A DNA stretch of 64,000 nucleotides, from assembly GCA_043228905.1 (NCBI GenBank), contig JBHGNT010000011.1, positions 7,812,001-7,876,000 on the forward strand, read 5' to 3'. Position numbers and translations under genes: made by a program. Each line of letters starts with the position of its first letter. The stretch's first letter is position 1. Positions 10,676 to 23,269 of the stretch are shown in pieces. The notes beneath the pieces are model-generated. The model ran no database searches. It had not been told where the DNA came from and worked only from the letters and a program-made list of their open reading frames with translations. This DNA comes from Azolla caroliniana (Eukaryota; Polypodiophyta).

Positions 10676-11090
10676 ATCGTGGTCGCCAAAAACTGTGTTA
10701 TTCCTAAGGGTCGGACAATAGCCTAACACAGGGTGTCTACGGAAGACACTTCACCAAAGGGTGTTACGGCGAGGTAACTTAGACTAACGATTGATCAGAC
10801 CTTTATCAACTACTTAAGCAACATATCATGAATCTTAATACACGCGTAAGATAGAAAGTAATTAGCATAGAACGGTAATCAATACACAGAGATAAGACAA
10901 TAGATCTTTATTAATTATCCATCTCCATTTACAATGTAACTGTGCCTTTTTATAGTTCACCAGCTCTGCATACAAAACAGTGCCAACCGGCACACTGATA
11001 TGAACCGGTCCGGATCCGGATCGGCATACTGATTTTGGTCTATCCGTTCACTTCTCAAAATATACTTAATTACTAATTATTCTAATAACA
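10676..11090 (-). mobile_element. G2 5' LTR (10696-11090) and primer-binding site
   Basis: In the minus sense the LTR starts TGTTATTAG and ends GGAATAACA, giving a perfect 7-base TGTTATT/AATAACA terminal inverted repeat. A TATA box (CTATAAAAAG) lies at about 10950. TTTTTGGCGACCACGATTCC follows within a few bases of the LTR end, as a primer site of the form seen in many plant gypsy elements. The LTR abuts C1 sequence at 11091. Confidence 0.75.
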
Positions 11091-11252
11091 GCTTCCGATA
11101 ATTCCTGCCCTTTCACATTCTGGACTATCCTCCACTCCTTGCCGGCTGGCTAACAATTTCTTCTCTGTCGATGGGTTGGTTCTGTTGATCGTCAGCATGC
11201 AACACAACACAATTGAAAATGCTTGATCAGGAAACCACTCACTTTGATACCA
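11091..11252 (-). mobile_element. C1: copia leader and primer-binding site
   Basis: The minus strand gives TTGGTATCAAAGTG next to the C1 LTR (initiator-Met-type primer site with one change), then a leader that is close to that of C3 (39240-39353). It is cut by the G2 LTR at 11090. Confidence 0.7.
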
Positions 11253-11298
11253 AGTAAAGAAATGAGGAGGCAAGAGTTGTTGTAATGCAGCGGAAGAT

Positions 11299-11359
<61 letters not shown>

Positions 11360-11580
11360 GATAGAGTGAGAGAGAGAGAGCTCTTAAGACAGAGATAGAA
11401 AAGTTGTATATTAACCAAATTGCATCAAAGCATAAGACATCCAACAACAACTAAGTTACAAGGGGTTGGTATAAATACCAACTAAGCTAGGGCAAGTCCC
11501 CTTTCTACTATTTACAAAACTAGCTTGTCCATGAGCTAGTGTGAAACCTATCTATGGGAAGTTGAGTTCGATTCTCAACA
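11253..11580 (-). repeat. C1 LTR, same family as C3
   Basis: Starts TGTTGAGAATCGAACTCAAC in the minus sense and matches the C3 LTRs through most of its length. It carries a (GT)n tract of about 57 bp at 11301-11357, at the position where the C3 copies have (GA)n or poly-G. Confidence 0.82.
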
Positions 11581-12157
11581 GATGATGATGACAATGACGC
11601 AATAGGAGAAAGAAATAAATGATGATGATGATGATGACAACAACGACACAACGAGAAGGAGAAGGAAAAGGAAAGAGAAAGGAAGAAAGGAAGAAAAAGT
11701 TGAGAAAAAATAAGAGAAGCAGGAAGAAGAAACGAAGAAAAGCGAGGACAAACCGTGAGAAGAAAGAAGAAAAAGAGGAAAAGTGAAGAATAAGAAGAAG
11801 TTATCGATCATAGAGCAGTAATCCGATCGAGGGATTTTCGACCATCGAGAGAAGATCGATGGAGTTTCCGGTCCACGAGAGTTTTTTGGCATAAGCTTGT
11901 GGGTTCGACGTGCAATGCACTCTCTCACGGCATGCCAAGTGTTACTCGTATAAGTGTACGGGAGGGTTAGGTGTAATGTGGTGTGTAAGGTGTAATATGA
12001 AATGTGAATGTGTGAGTGTTAGGTGGGGTAAGTAGGTGTATCTACACCCATTCGGCTTTTTGTAATGATCACATCTTGTGCTATTTAAACCTCACCCATG
12101 GGGCATGGGAGAAAAAGGAAAAAAATATTGAAGTTACCCTCAAACCATGTTTGTCTC

Positions 12158-12221
<64 letters not shown>

Positions 12222-12279
12222 CTCTGTCTGTACATCTCTCTCTCCCCTCACATTAGAACCCCCTTGGGAGGGGGGTGGA
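11581..12279. other. Intergenic, purine-rich tract and (CT)n microsatellite
   Basis: 11620-11800 is almost pure A/G with GAAGAAAG-type repeats. 12160-12245 is a (CT)n run of about 60 bp. No gene or element end is identifiable; ORFs here follow the low-complexity sequence. Confidence 0.6.
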
Positions 12280-14880
12280 GCTGATCTTGGCTCCACCCCC
12301 CACCCATAAACACTTCGTAATGAAGCACAAGGCCAATTCGATGGTCGTGAACACCTCGAAATTGAGCGCGGTGTGGCATGTTGATTCCGGAGCGTCAAAT
12401 CATATGACGAGTCATGAGGAATGGTTCTCGTACTTGGAGAAACTGGAAAAGCAAGCAGTGATTGAAACGAGAGACGACACTCCGTATACCATCGAACATG
12501 TCGGTGAAGTTCCCCTCAGCCACGTCGGGAGAAAGGGAAACTCATGAACATGTTGCACGTCCCGACAATAACCAAGAACCTGGTGTCAGTCGGTCAGATC
12601 GTTGACTAGGGGATGCAAGTTCCATTCACGCACCTTGGGTGCTACATCGAAGAGGAAGGCCAAGTTATCGTGCAAGGGTGCCGTGAAGGGAGGATGTTCA
12701 TCCTCGACACCAATCAAGCTGGAACCATGATGTTCGCGAAAGGATCGAAGCTCAAATCGGATCTCGACCTGTGGCACAAGCAGTTCGACCACGTTAACTT
12801 CCCACGGCTTCGTGCAATGTAGACGAAGAACATTATTTTCGGTTTGCAGAAATTTAGGGGCCGTAATGGCCAAGTCTACGAAGCTTGCCAACTCAGGAAG
12901 CAACACTGACTTCTATTCCCCAATGAGCGTAATCGTAGTCGAGACATCATTTTCAAAGAGTTTGCATCTTGGTACGCACCAGAGACGCTTCGATTCTGGT
13001 TCTGCTCGACCCGGAATCCGTCGAAATAGAGATAGAAGCCGAAGATCGGCTCATGCGCATGTTCGAAGAAACCCCGATTATGACAAGGCTTAGTGGGCCA
13101 CAAGAACCTCCGAGCAATCAAAGCATGTCTTGGCCGAGTTCGAAGTTGGACAAAGGGAAGGCGAAAATGCCGGAGTATGAAGACGATCACTTTGACGGAA
13201 ACGAATCGACTCACTCCCTCGATAGTGAGTTTGAAGGCCTTGACATCCAGACAAATGGAGCAAAGAAAGCTTTCGCATCTGCAAACGAGAAGCTCTGTCA
13301 ATCCACCCGTGAAAAGAACCCTGTAAGCCGATTCGGCTACAACGATTATCTGGCGTACCATTACGCCATTATGATGAAGGTAGTGACAGTACGAGAGCGG
13401 GAAACCTTTTCCGAAGCCACGAAGGACTCCTGATGGATCGAAGCAATGAACGAGGAGATGCGTGCACTACACAAGAATGAGACATGGGATCTTGTTCCCC
13501 ACTCACCGTACAAGAAGGCAGTCGGTTGTAAATGGATTTATAAGGTGAAGTATAACACTGACGACTTCGTAAACCACTACAAAGCTTGACTCGTAGCAAA
13601 ACGATGCGCACAGACACATGGAGTCGACTACAAAGAGACATTTGCCCTGGTGGCAAAGATGACTACTGTGTGGACCGTGATCACACTCGCAACGACAAAA
13701 GGGTGGCACCTCCACCAAATGGACGTCAAGAACGCCTTTCTTCTAGGCGAATTAGCAGAGGAGGTGTACATGGTACAACCACCCGGCTTCGAATCCAGCA
13801 TTCATCCGAAAGCCGTATGCCAACTCAAGAAGCCTCTCTACGGCCTCAAGCAAGCACCGCGTGCTTGGCATTCGAAGATTATGCAATATCTTCATCAAAT
13901 CGGCTTTCGAATGTTGAAATCCGACAACTCCCTCTACGTACGAAAGGACTCTAGAAGCTCAATTGTCATCATCCTATACGTGGATGATCTGTTCATTGGA
14001 GGAGAAAGTTTAGTCGACATCAACAAGGTGAAATCCCTCCTCTCCAACAAATTCGAGATGACGGACATGAAGGAACTTCATTATTTCTTAGGCATCGAAG
14101 TAATTCGGATTCCAACCGGCATTATAATCTCTCAATGGCACTAAATTCTCAACTTATTATACAAGTTCGGGATGATAGAGTGCAAATCTGTGGCGACCCC
14201 TCTCGATCGAAACCTCGAACTAGATGCCGACTCCGGCACAGACTAGTGCGAGCCAACTCAATATCGCCAACTGATCGGGAGCCTCATCTATCTCACGATC
14301 ATTCGACTCGACCTCAACTATCCGATCGGCCTCCTTAGCCAATTCATGCAAACTCCACGAGATATCCATTTCGATTGCGCTAAGCGAGTATTACAATACG
14401 TGAGCGGCAAAACGGCACAATGGATTACGGCATCCTCTATGCATCAGCCACACCAATTCGACTGGAAGGGTACACGGATGCCAACTTGGCCGGCTACAGA
14501 GCTGATCGACAATCGACCTCCGGATTTGTCTTCTCACTCGGTAACTGAGCAATATCTTGGAGTAGTAAGAAGCAGTCTATCATCGCACTTTCGAGTACGG
14601 AGGTTGAATATAGGGGCACAACCGTAGTTGCATGTGAAGTCGTCTAGCTCAAGAGTATTTTGAAGGATCTTGGCGTTCCCATCAAGGATCCAACTCCCAT
14701 TTACTGTGACAACATGAGCAGTATATATCTGGCTCAGAACCCGGTGTTCCACGCACACAAAAAGCATATCGAAGTGCACTACCACTTCATTCGAGAGCGT
14801 GTTCAGGCCGGAGATGTCGATCTTCTACACATCAACATGAATCTTCAAATAGCCGACATCTTCACCAAGGCCCTATGAGC
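12280..14880 (+). pseudogene. C2: copia gag-pol remnant (protease to RNase H)
   Basis: Protease: WHVDSGASNHMTSHEEW near 12372-12420. Pre-integrase: IEEEGQVIVQGCREGRMFILDTN and LWHKQFDHVNFPRL (12640-12810). Most of the integrase core is deleted: from the CQLRKQ-like end of the zinc domain (~12900) the text jumps to the far C-terminal part (~12955). [20 protein letters not shown], the family tract [11 protein letters not shown], and YVDD intact near 13976; RNase H runs in broken frames from 14346 to TKAL at 14878. Protein text is closest to C3 and C9, so the three belong to one lineage. There is no gag and no 5' LTR. Confidence 0.85.
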
Positions 14881-14936
14881 CGACAAGCTTCGGCAATTCA
14901 TATCAGACCTTGGATTGAAGATCCTTGACTTGCCAA

Positions 14937-15526
14937 GCTTGAGGGGGAGTACAAGCGAGAACCGGATACCATCCGAACCAGGTACGAGCCGAAGAGGAGA
15001 CCGGAGATTGTCCGAACCGGATACCAGCCGAAACAGACATCAATCGAAAGGAACCAGCCCGAGTTGAGCTTGAGGGGGTGTGTTGAGAATCAAGCTCAAC
15101 ATAGTGGAACGTGTGAACACACCTTTTGAGAATCTATCATTACTCAAAGGTCAAGAGTCACACCACTACTCTACACATTAACTATGTGTCATAGAATCAT
15201 ATTCTATGACACATAACTAATGAGTTACATATTCCCCATGACTATGAGTCTCCACATTCCCAAGAGAGAATGGTCGTTGTAGTTAGTTAATGAAGAGAGA
15301 AGGTGACTATATATAAAGCACCCTCCTCATACTTCATATTAAGTCGGTTGTGACTCCTTGTAATGCTACATTTTGTATTTGCTATTTTACTTGTGAATAT
15401 ACATCTTCTTCTTGAGTATTTCATTTCTCTAGCTTATCTATATTGTGTTTCTCTTCTCTTCTCTCTTTTCTCTCACACATAAACACATCTCTTCCGCTAC
15501 ACAAGAATCATATCCGATTCTTTACA
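14937..15526 (+). mobile_element. C2 polypurine tracts and 3' LTR (15081-15526)
   Basis: GCTTGAGGGGGAG occurs at about 14937-14949, and a second GCTTGAGGGGGTG lies directly before the LTR start TGTTGAGAATCAAGC. The LTR has a TATA box (CTATATATAAAG near 15308) and ends GATTCTTTACA. The region between the two tracts holds repeated CCGGATACCANCCGAA-type units. Confidence 0.75.
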
Positions 15527-17585
15527 GTTTTTTATCCTAATCTCTTGTTCCAAGCCTAACTACACAAGAGTGAGAGGGGAAAGGAGAGAAACATGTCACA
15601 CCTTTTGGCTAGTCGAACCATTCGACTCTTTGTGCGCTCAATTCACTCGAGCATTCGAATCCTTAGAGTGTTCGGCCCTTAGGAGCTTTCAACTCCCTGA
15701 GCTTTTGACTCTTAGGAGATTTTGACTTTCCGAGCTTTCAACTCTTCAGAGCATTCAATTCTTAGGAGCTTTCAACTCTATCAGTTATCGACTCCAAGAT
15801 ATTTTGACTCTAACGATCTTTCGACTCGTGGGAGCCTTTGACACGTAGGAGCTTTCAATTCCCACGATCTTTCAACTCATGGGAAGCCATCGACTCGTAG
15901 GAGCTTTCTACTCCACGTTCTTTCGACTCATGGGAGCTTTTGACTCCGAGTCTTCAAGTCCCGTACATCCAAACTCTCCAAGTCCTTGTGTCCTCCGTAG
16001 TCCAAGACCCCCATGATCTCGCTCAGGTATCACACACACGCGCCTTAACGCGACACCATTGGACGATCTCTAGAAATAAAATTCTTCAAGCTTTCTACAT
16101 GGTCATCCATTTACAATGCCCTTCTTCAGAGTATACAACAAGCATCTAGGACCTTGGGCCCAATTGGACACAAGTCCAGTTGTGCTTGTTTGATCATAAA
16201 GTTTATAAGTCAAACATATGAGGCTATTTGTGCAATTTCACTACCCCTTTTTACTCATTCTTAATATGCCACCATAGAAGAGTAGTATACTTTAAATAAA
16301 AAAATCAAGGTGAAAAACAATCAATCAAAAAACAAATTGTCAATAAGAAATCAAAAAAAGTGAGTAGGTAGATCACAAAGTAGAGAGAGAGAGAGAGAGC
16401 AAAAAGACAGAGAGACAAAAAGTGGAGGAAGCTCAAGGTAGCTTTGATCTCGACCCACACCAAAGTGCATCGACTTCTGTCCTTTGCTAAAGAGTCACAA
16501 GATTCTCTTCTCTAACGATCTCAAGAACCTCTCACATACATAGGTAAACCTTCCTACTTCCCTTCTTTGTGGGAGGAAGTAGGGCAATAGATAATGAGGT
16601 CAACAGTGATATGATTATGATGTAATCAAGATGACATGATCCATCTTCTTCACATCTATGATGATAACTTGTTTTCATTTTATACCAAGATTATTGTAAG
16701 CTTCATGGTTTGGTGATTCCACTTTGAAGGTGACGAAATATTTGATAGTGACATTATCATTCAATTTGTAAGAAAGGTATAGAATCTAGATCCCTAGATG
16801 CAATAGGGAGTTTTTGTATTTGCATTCCCATATTTTTAATCAACAAGAATTAAGGGAAAACGAAAACAATTTGATTTGGTTGTGCTTGCTTGTTAATTGA
16901 CATTTTGATGCCCCTTTTCCCTAACATTTATTTAAGTAATCATATTACCGAATGATGGTGGTTCACTATCCAATGTGCATGTTCAATTTTCCATGATTTT
17001 GGTCCTGTTTTGCCCAAACACAACTAGTATAGCAGAAGAGAGAAAAGTTTAAGCAACACAGCTAGAAAAGGGGAAAGGATAATAAAAATCCAAAACAAGG
17101 AACAAAGGGTTGGCGATTTTATTGTTGGGTGTAGAGGAAGGGCCAAACATTTTCTCACCCACAATACATTTCTAGATTTTGTTTCTTTATGTAAGTAGCA
17201 AATTTTCTGGTTATAATTTTATAAAACAAGCATTTTGTTCTCATACTGTTTTTGGGTACATTAGAGTTGCACGTTAGCCTCAAATAGGGCACATGAAGAC
17301 AACAAACATTTGAAGAGTGAGCAAGTCTATGTAATGCTTCCAATGTTTAAATTTTTTGGTAATACAACTTTTTTCTGCAAATGATGAAGAAACACAAGAA
17401 ACGGTTTGTAATGTCTAACACAAGAAATGAAGTGGTATACAAGCTGTGCATCCCGAAACAGGGCTTTAACTAAGTTGAACAAATATATAAAACATTTGTC
17501 AAAACAAAACGAAGTATTATACATTGAGAAGAAAAAAAGAAGGGAGGGGTAGGATGAAGAGGGAGGGCGTGGGAGCTATTTCTTC
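15527..17585. other. Intergenic between C2 and the AOX gene
   Basis: No gene or element end recognised apart from the short-period repeat at 15600-15960 and a (GA)n run at 16381-16400. Short frames at 15940 and 17155-17524 lack coding character. Confidence 0.6.
15600..15960. repeat. Degenerate 18-22 bp tandem repeat
   Basis: The motif TTTCGACTC or TTTCAACTC followed by TTAGGAGC or CATGGGAGC recurs more than fifteen times. Spacing is irregular and no unit is exactly repeated. No coding frame spans it. Confidence 0.6.
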
Positions 17586-20031
17586 TCAGTGGTAGTCGAT
17601 AGGAGCCGGCGCCTCCTTCAAGGGTCTGCCGAGATGATGAATATCCTATATAACAAGAAGAGAATCAAAGATTAAAATCGAGGATAAAATACCACGAGTA
17701 TCAGCTAGATAGATATGACCACATGGCCCCCATTTGTGGTGTTCCTCCTAAGGTTGTTATGCATGCATGCATACATACATAAACTCAATCATACCTCCTA
17801 AGGTTGTTATGCATGCATGCATACATACATAAACTCAATCATAAAGTCATTCACATGCTAACCAGCCTATCCTTTAGAAATTGTGACTCAATTCTCAAAC
17901 TACTAATTAACCATCCACATTTGCTACTGCCTATCCTTGGCCTTTCCATTATTGACTTCTAATTCAGGTAATGAGTGTGTCAAATATGAGGGTGTGTCAT
18001 GAGAATATGGCAGTTAGATTGCAAAGCAATTTCTAAAAGCCACAATAACAAGCTCTCTAACACATCTTACTACCTTCCCCACCCCTCCTGCATTTTAATC
18101 AATTCGTCCTTCTGAAAGTCACATGGTTTTGATAGCTCTTGTCAATTCTTCATTCATGTACTAACTCCTCCCATCGATCCATTTGCAGAATTATTAAAAG
18201 CAATATCAACACCACATGGTGCTTTCACGAGTAATCTCTTGCCTTTATTTTTGTATTAGAGTGTGTTCGTGTTGGGGCAATATGGATAAACAAATACAGC
18301 AAGATAAGCGATAAATGCTGACATTTCCTATATAGCCTACCTAGTTACACATTCACATAGAAATAAGAGTGATTCCCAAAGTAAATAATATTATTACGCA
18401 TAAACACATCATAGACATGAGGAGAGAGGCAGACCGCCGCATAATGGTTGACATCTCGGTGATGGGCCTCATCAGCTCTCACAACTTCCACAACATCCCG
18501 AATAGTGGAGCCTGCAGGAAGGCGCCAGTAGTCGATGGCAATGGCTGGGGCAGGCACATTCGGTAGATGCCCCACATCTATCTCATGAAGATATTGAGTA
18601 TACGAATGAATAGCCTCCTCTTCTAGATATCCGACGATGCGATGCGCTAGGTGGGGTGATACGAGGTAGAGTAGGAAGTAAACATTGAAGAAAACGCCTT
18701 GCACAGTGAACACAAGGGCTCGTTCATACCAGACTGGCTTCGCCACTTCCATGAAGGTCATCAAATGCATGCGTTCATTCTCAGCCTCCTCTAGGAGGGC
18801 TTTGATCCACCCTCCACTATGCTCGAATTTCCGGAGGGACCGCAGGTGCAGAAGCATCCCACCTACCATCCCTGGAACCGCAGCCACTGTTTCTAACATC
18901 ATTGCTCTGCATCCATACCTCTTCTGAGAATAATAATAAAACAAACAAACATACTAGCCAGATGAGCGGTTTTTTTAAATATTGGAATACAACATATAAT
19001 AATAATATATACATTGCATTCATTCATTCATTCATTCATTCATTGCAAAATGAATGGCAAAACCATTCATTCATTCAATTCAATTCATTCAAAGGCCCCT
19101 CCATTTATTTGATCGTACAAAAAAAACTGATCTAATATTTCTCATGCATGCAACAGTTCGATTCCATGCTCATCAATGTTTTAAAAACGAGAGGGGTTCA
19201 GGAGATTCGTATTCGTCTTCAACTCCATTCCATAGTTCCATCGCTCTTTATTCATGGCAATTTATAGTAAAAAAAACGGTTGGTTTGGTTTGAATGGTAC
19301 CTGGAAGAAGATGTCTGTTGGCCACCGCATTGCTTTTACGATCCAATATGCAAACTTGTCTGTAGCTGTCTCAGTAGGGTGATGTCGTGTCAGATCGATC
19401 TTGGTGTTGGAAGTGTACGCCTCCCAGGGCTAAAAATGGAGCGTTCAAAAACAACACAGACAGAGAAAAAGAGATTATTGTTTTTAAAAAAAATGCCATC
19501 AGGTGTCAAGCAATTATCGTATCATGGACAGACAACACATAGTCCACCATACCATTCTTTCATTCATAAACACATGAGAGATGCATGCATACACAAATAA
19601 TTGTGACATAGATTTGGAGCCTGGAGGGATCCATACATACATACCATGAAGGATCTCCATGGCCACACTGATCCATCTTCTCTGAGGAGAGGTTTAGTAG
19701 AAATGTTCCAATAACTGGAAAGCACAGGAGGAGTCTCCTGTTGTGAGAATCCAGAGTTCCTCTTTTGGGGGGACACTCCATCTTTCTCCGTAGTGCTGTT
19801 GTTATTCACAGGAGCAGAGGCGCTCCAGGATCTAGCAGAGAGAGGATAGGACGACAGAGATGGAAGAAAGGAGGAATGGTATGAAGGAGAAGGTGAAGGA
19901 GAAGAGAATCCATGGTGAAGGGGCGATGGGGAATGGAGAGGGCGAGCGATGACGGAGAAAAGGCGACGACGACTACCATCTCCGCCCAAGCGACGGAGAC
20001 GGAGACTAAAACGAAGGAGAGAAGAAGACAT
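17586..20031 (-). CDS. AOX1: Mitochondrial alternative oxidase (ubiquinol oxidase), four exons
   Basis: Non-energy-conserving ubiquinol oxidase of the inner mitochondrial membrane. Exons (minus): 20031-19645, 19429-19301, 18923-18435, 17645-17586, all with GT...AG introns in phase 0. Exons 2-4 are 129, 489 and 60 bp, the usual plant AOX sizes. The protein is 354 aa. The Ser/Arg-rich first ~70 residues look like a mitochondrial presequence. Diiron ligands are all present: E183 (LET), E222 and H225 (NERMHL), E273 (LEEEAIHSY), E324 and H327 (RADEAHH). The end APAPIDYH fits the family APAPIGYH. Residue 127, CysI in the family (WNCF), is Ser here (WRSFMPW); CysII at 177 (YGCRAMM) is kept. No frameshift or stop; appears functional. 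AOX1 versus AOX2 subtype is my estimate. Confidence 0.96.
17744..17843. repeat. Perfect 2 x 50-bp tandem duplication in AOX intron 3
   Basis: A unit beginning CCTCCTAAGGTTGTTATGC and ending AACTCAATCATA is repeated with no mismatch at a 50-bp period. Identity suggests a recent duplication. It lies about 100 bp from the exon-4 acceptor. Confidence 0.9.
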
Positions 20032-20059
20032 ACTTTCTCTATTCGCTGTATATACGTAT

Positions 20060-20205
20060 GTATGTATACTTTACTTACTTACTTACTTACTGCGGCGGCT
20101 CTAGCCTCACTGCCCTGCCTGCCTCTATGTTATGTTATGTTATGTTATGTTATGTTATGTTATGTGGGTAGGACAACCAAACTCCTAAGCTCTGTGCGCG
20201 CGCGC

Positions 20206-20286
<81 letters not shown>

Positions 20287-20547
20287 CAGATGGATAGATG
20301 GAGATTAGAAGGGGCACACTTCTACTCCTACACTAATCAATGTATATATATGTGTGTGTGTGTGTGTGGTGTGTGTGTCTGAGAGAGAGAGAGAGAGGCC
20401 AAGAGCTCCCCCTATGGAAGGGGAAGGGGAAGGCGAGGAAGTTTCCTTCGCACCTTCCACTTTCGAAGAAAAGCAAAAAGAAGAAGAAGAAGAAAAGAGT
20501 GGTAGTCGTATTCGGACTTTGTCTACATATATAATACATACATATTG

Positions 20548-20583
<36 letters not shown>

Positions 20584-20660
20584 ACTATGTATGTATGTGT
20601 GTGTGTGTGTGTGTGTATGTATATATGTATGTGTGTGTGTGTATGTAAATAGTCATCGCA
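20060..20660. repeat. Microsatellite cluster upstream of AOX
   Basis: Within 600 bp of the AOX start are TTAC repeats (20071-20090), about eight TATGT repeats (20127-20165), a GC dinucleotide run passing into (GT)n and then (GA)n (20194-20285), another (GT)n-(GA)n pair (20348-20397), an (AT)n run (20548-20580) and further (GT)n. ORFs here are products of these repeats. The first ~150 bp should include the AOX 5' UTR and promoter; I see no clear TATA box among the repeats. Confidence 0.75.
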
Positions 20661-23269
20661 TCAAAACCAATGTGCTTTGTTTTCTCTTCATTACCACTTG
20701 TGTGGGAGGTCGTAGCTAGCTAAATGTATGTATGTGAGCATATGCCTCTAAAATCCTAGTTTTCCTCTCAAATCACCTTCCAATAGTAGTTGGGACTCGA
20801 GGGAGCCATGTCGTTGTCTTCTTCTTTCAATGCTTCATATCCTTGCAACCCTTACATGCTACTGTATAGATTAAGCATTATTTATGTTGGCATTCCTTTT
20901 TTCCATGTTTTATGAAGTTCAAGCATGATTTACACTACCCTTCCTTTGTTCAATGTCTCATTGGGACACTACCAACAATGTAGTTTATGTTTATAATGCA
21001 AAATAGTGGAGAAGCTTTTGCATTGTATTTTAGTTACTTTTCTTGGCATGCAACGTGACAAAAAACCAATTTCACATGTCTCGCTTGTGGACCAACACAA
21101 AGGTAGAGAGAGATAGACGTTTAAAGGATAGAAGGAATTATGACATGGGAAGACGATAAGCTAGAAGAGAGAATGTACATAAATTCCTTACACTATATAG
21201 GATAATAGCCTCCAAACTATGAGTATCCATCGTATAATATCGATTTTGGAGTGGCAAGATTAAACCATGAGTGTAAAGTGAGAGCAGGAATCAAAAAGAG
21301 ATTGAAAACACTCATGCAATGCCAAATGCCATATTGTGTAGGGTGCTATATGAACTCTTATTTATAGTTTTGGTTAATCCCTCTAAATATTACAACTTGT
21401 TGCTTTATACAAGTGATAACTCACAACCCTCAACATATATTAGCCTTCGCCTAGACAACCACAATCTCCTGATTAAAGGAGAATGGACCCCAAGCTGAAA
21501 ATAATGGAGAACATTGTTCCAATGTCACCAAAAACTTAACCGCGATTATAAAGAAGGCAAAATGAATACTAATAGAATACCTTATATCAATGCCCAAATT
21601 TAGATTACCTCTACATTGGCTTGCACATGCTTATATTGCTTTAAAAACACCCAATCCCCAATGAATGTGGCTTGTACATGCTTATACCACTTTAAAGGCA
21701 TCGAGATCCCTATGTCTTTCCATATTATTTTATAATATTACCGTATCGCATATTATTTTATAATATTACCATATCGGTTAGTATCATACTTGTATTATAT
21801 GGATTCTAATGCAACCTAATTTCTTAGGCTAACAATGATTGTACATAAGTTACGGTAAAGACACAACTCTATATCCTATTAGAAGAAGAATATAGGCAAC
21901 ACACTCGAAACAACCACTCTTTAGTGAAGAGCTTGATTGGATTTTCTTGGGTAGATTAATCGCAACATACTTGAAATTACATCCCATCATCATGGTTGGA
22001 ATAAGACAACATACTTCAAATCACAATTATAACTATTAATGGTTGTGTTATGACAATCTTGTGTTTATATAAACAACCTAGTAATTGAACCTATCACCTC
22101 ATACATTCTCTATAAATCAAGCAATGTTGTGTTTCAGTTGAAGAAAGATGATAGTGATGAAGTGAATGCATAGCTGCATGGTTTGCACAATGTCTTGCTT
22201 TACATATTATTGATCGATATAATTAAATTTTGTATTGAACTTCCAACGTCTACTACTATAGGGATGTTCACATGTGCTACATTTGTACTTTGTCATATTA
22301 CCCTTGCTCACTAGATAAGTATTTAGAATTCTCAAAATTTTACGACAATCTCTTTCAATTGCTACAGTTCGCTAGATGTTATTTGGGCCTGTGATGATCT
22401 ACAAATCCACATTTTGCTTGGGAAGCTGATATCTTCTAGCAAAGATAATTGCAGCTAGCGAGGATCCCACAACAGCACACAAGTCTTATCAAAATGTAGA
22501 AACACTGCATGTGAAGAAGGAATGGAGGAGTACCTAATTGCCAATCACATTTAATGGATTGATTATTTTAAATGTATGCCTGAGTTATTTCACTTAGTAT
22601 TTCTTTTTGGTGTTCCTATATATCCGAACATCTAATGAAACCTACAAAATGAGTTTCCAATTACCATGAAAATAGGTGCATAGCCTGGTTTTACAGGGTC
22701 GGTGGATCTATTGACACTTATGATCAGTACCTAGAGTAACTGATGCATCAACTTTGCAACAATGCTATTAATAACCCACCAATTCCAAATCATTAAAGAT
22801 GCATTACGAATTGAAGGTATTTTGATTCACAAGAATTCCAGTGTATCCTCCATTCAGCAACATATATCGACCACCTCTTTTCAATTTCCAATCTCAGTAC
22901 ATGTATGTATATCGTACTTCTAATTCGTATTATCTTGAATCAAATTATGGCATTCCTCAATCATCTACTACCACTCAAAACCCTGAAACATAACAGATGG
23001 TAGTTGGATTTCTCTTGTATATAGATCTCGTAGGATGTAATGCTGAGCAAACAAGTAGAATAGATAATCAGGATTACCTTTTGATACCTGTAGATGAATA
23101 TACCTCAAAAAAGAGAAAGAATTTGAGTGTTTGTTACAAAAGATCGAGTTAAAAGGTGAGGTGACAACAGTCTCAAATCAATGGACAATGGAATCCCTTA
23201 CCCCAAAACGTGATCACAAATCCTTATGAGAGCTTATGAATGATTATAGAAATTTTGAACTGCCTCAAA
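20661..23269. other. AT-rich intergenic sequence between the two host genes
   Basis: No open frame with coding character, no LTR, tRNA or transposon end recognised. A 27-28 bp unit (CATATTATTTTATAATATTACC) is duplicated in tandem at 21721-21776. The last few hundred bases should contain the transporter 3' UTR. Confidence 0.6.

Noticed and set aside
18369-18927. Plus-strand frames inside AOX exon 3
   Set aside because: Antisense shadows of a well-supported exon.
20333-20548. ORFs rich in Cys/Val or Glu/Lys upstream of AOX
   Set aside because: Products of (GT)n, (GA)n and GAA repeats, not genes.
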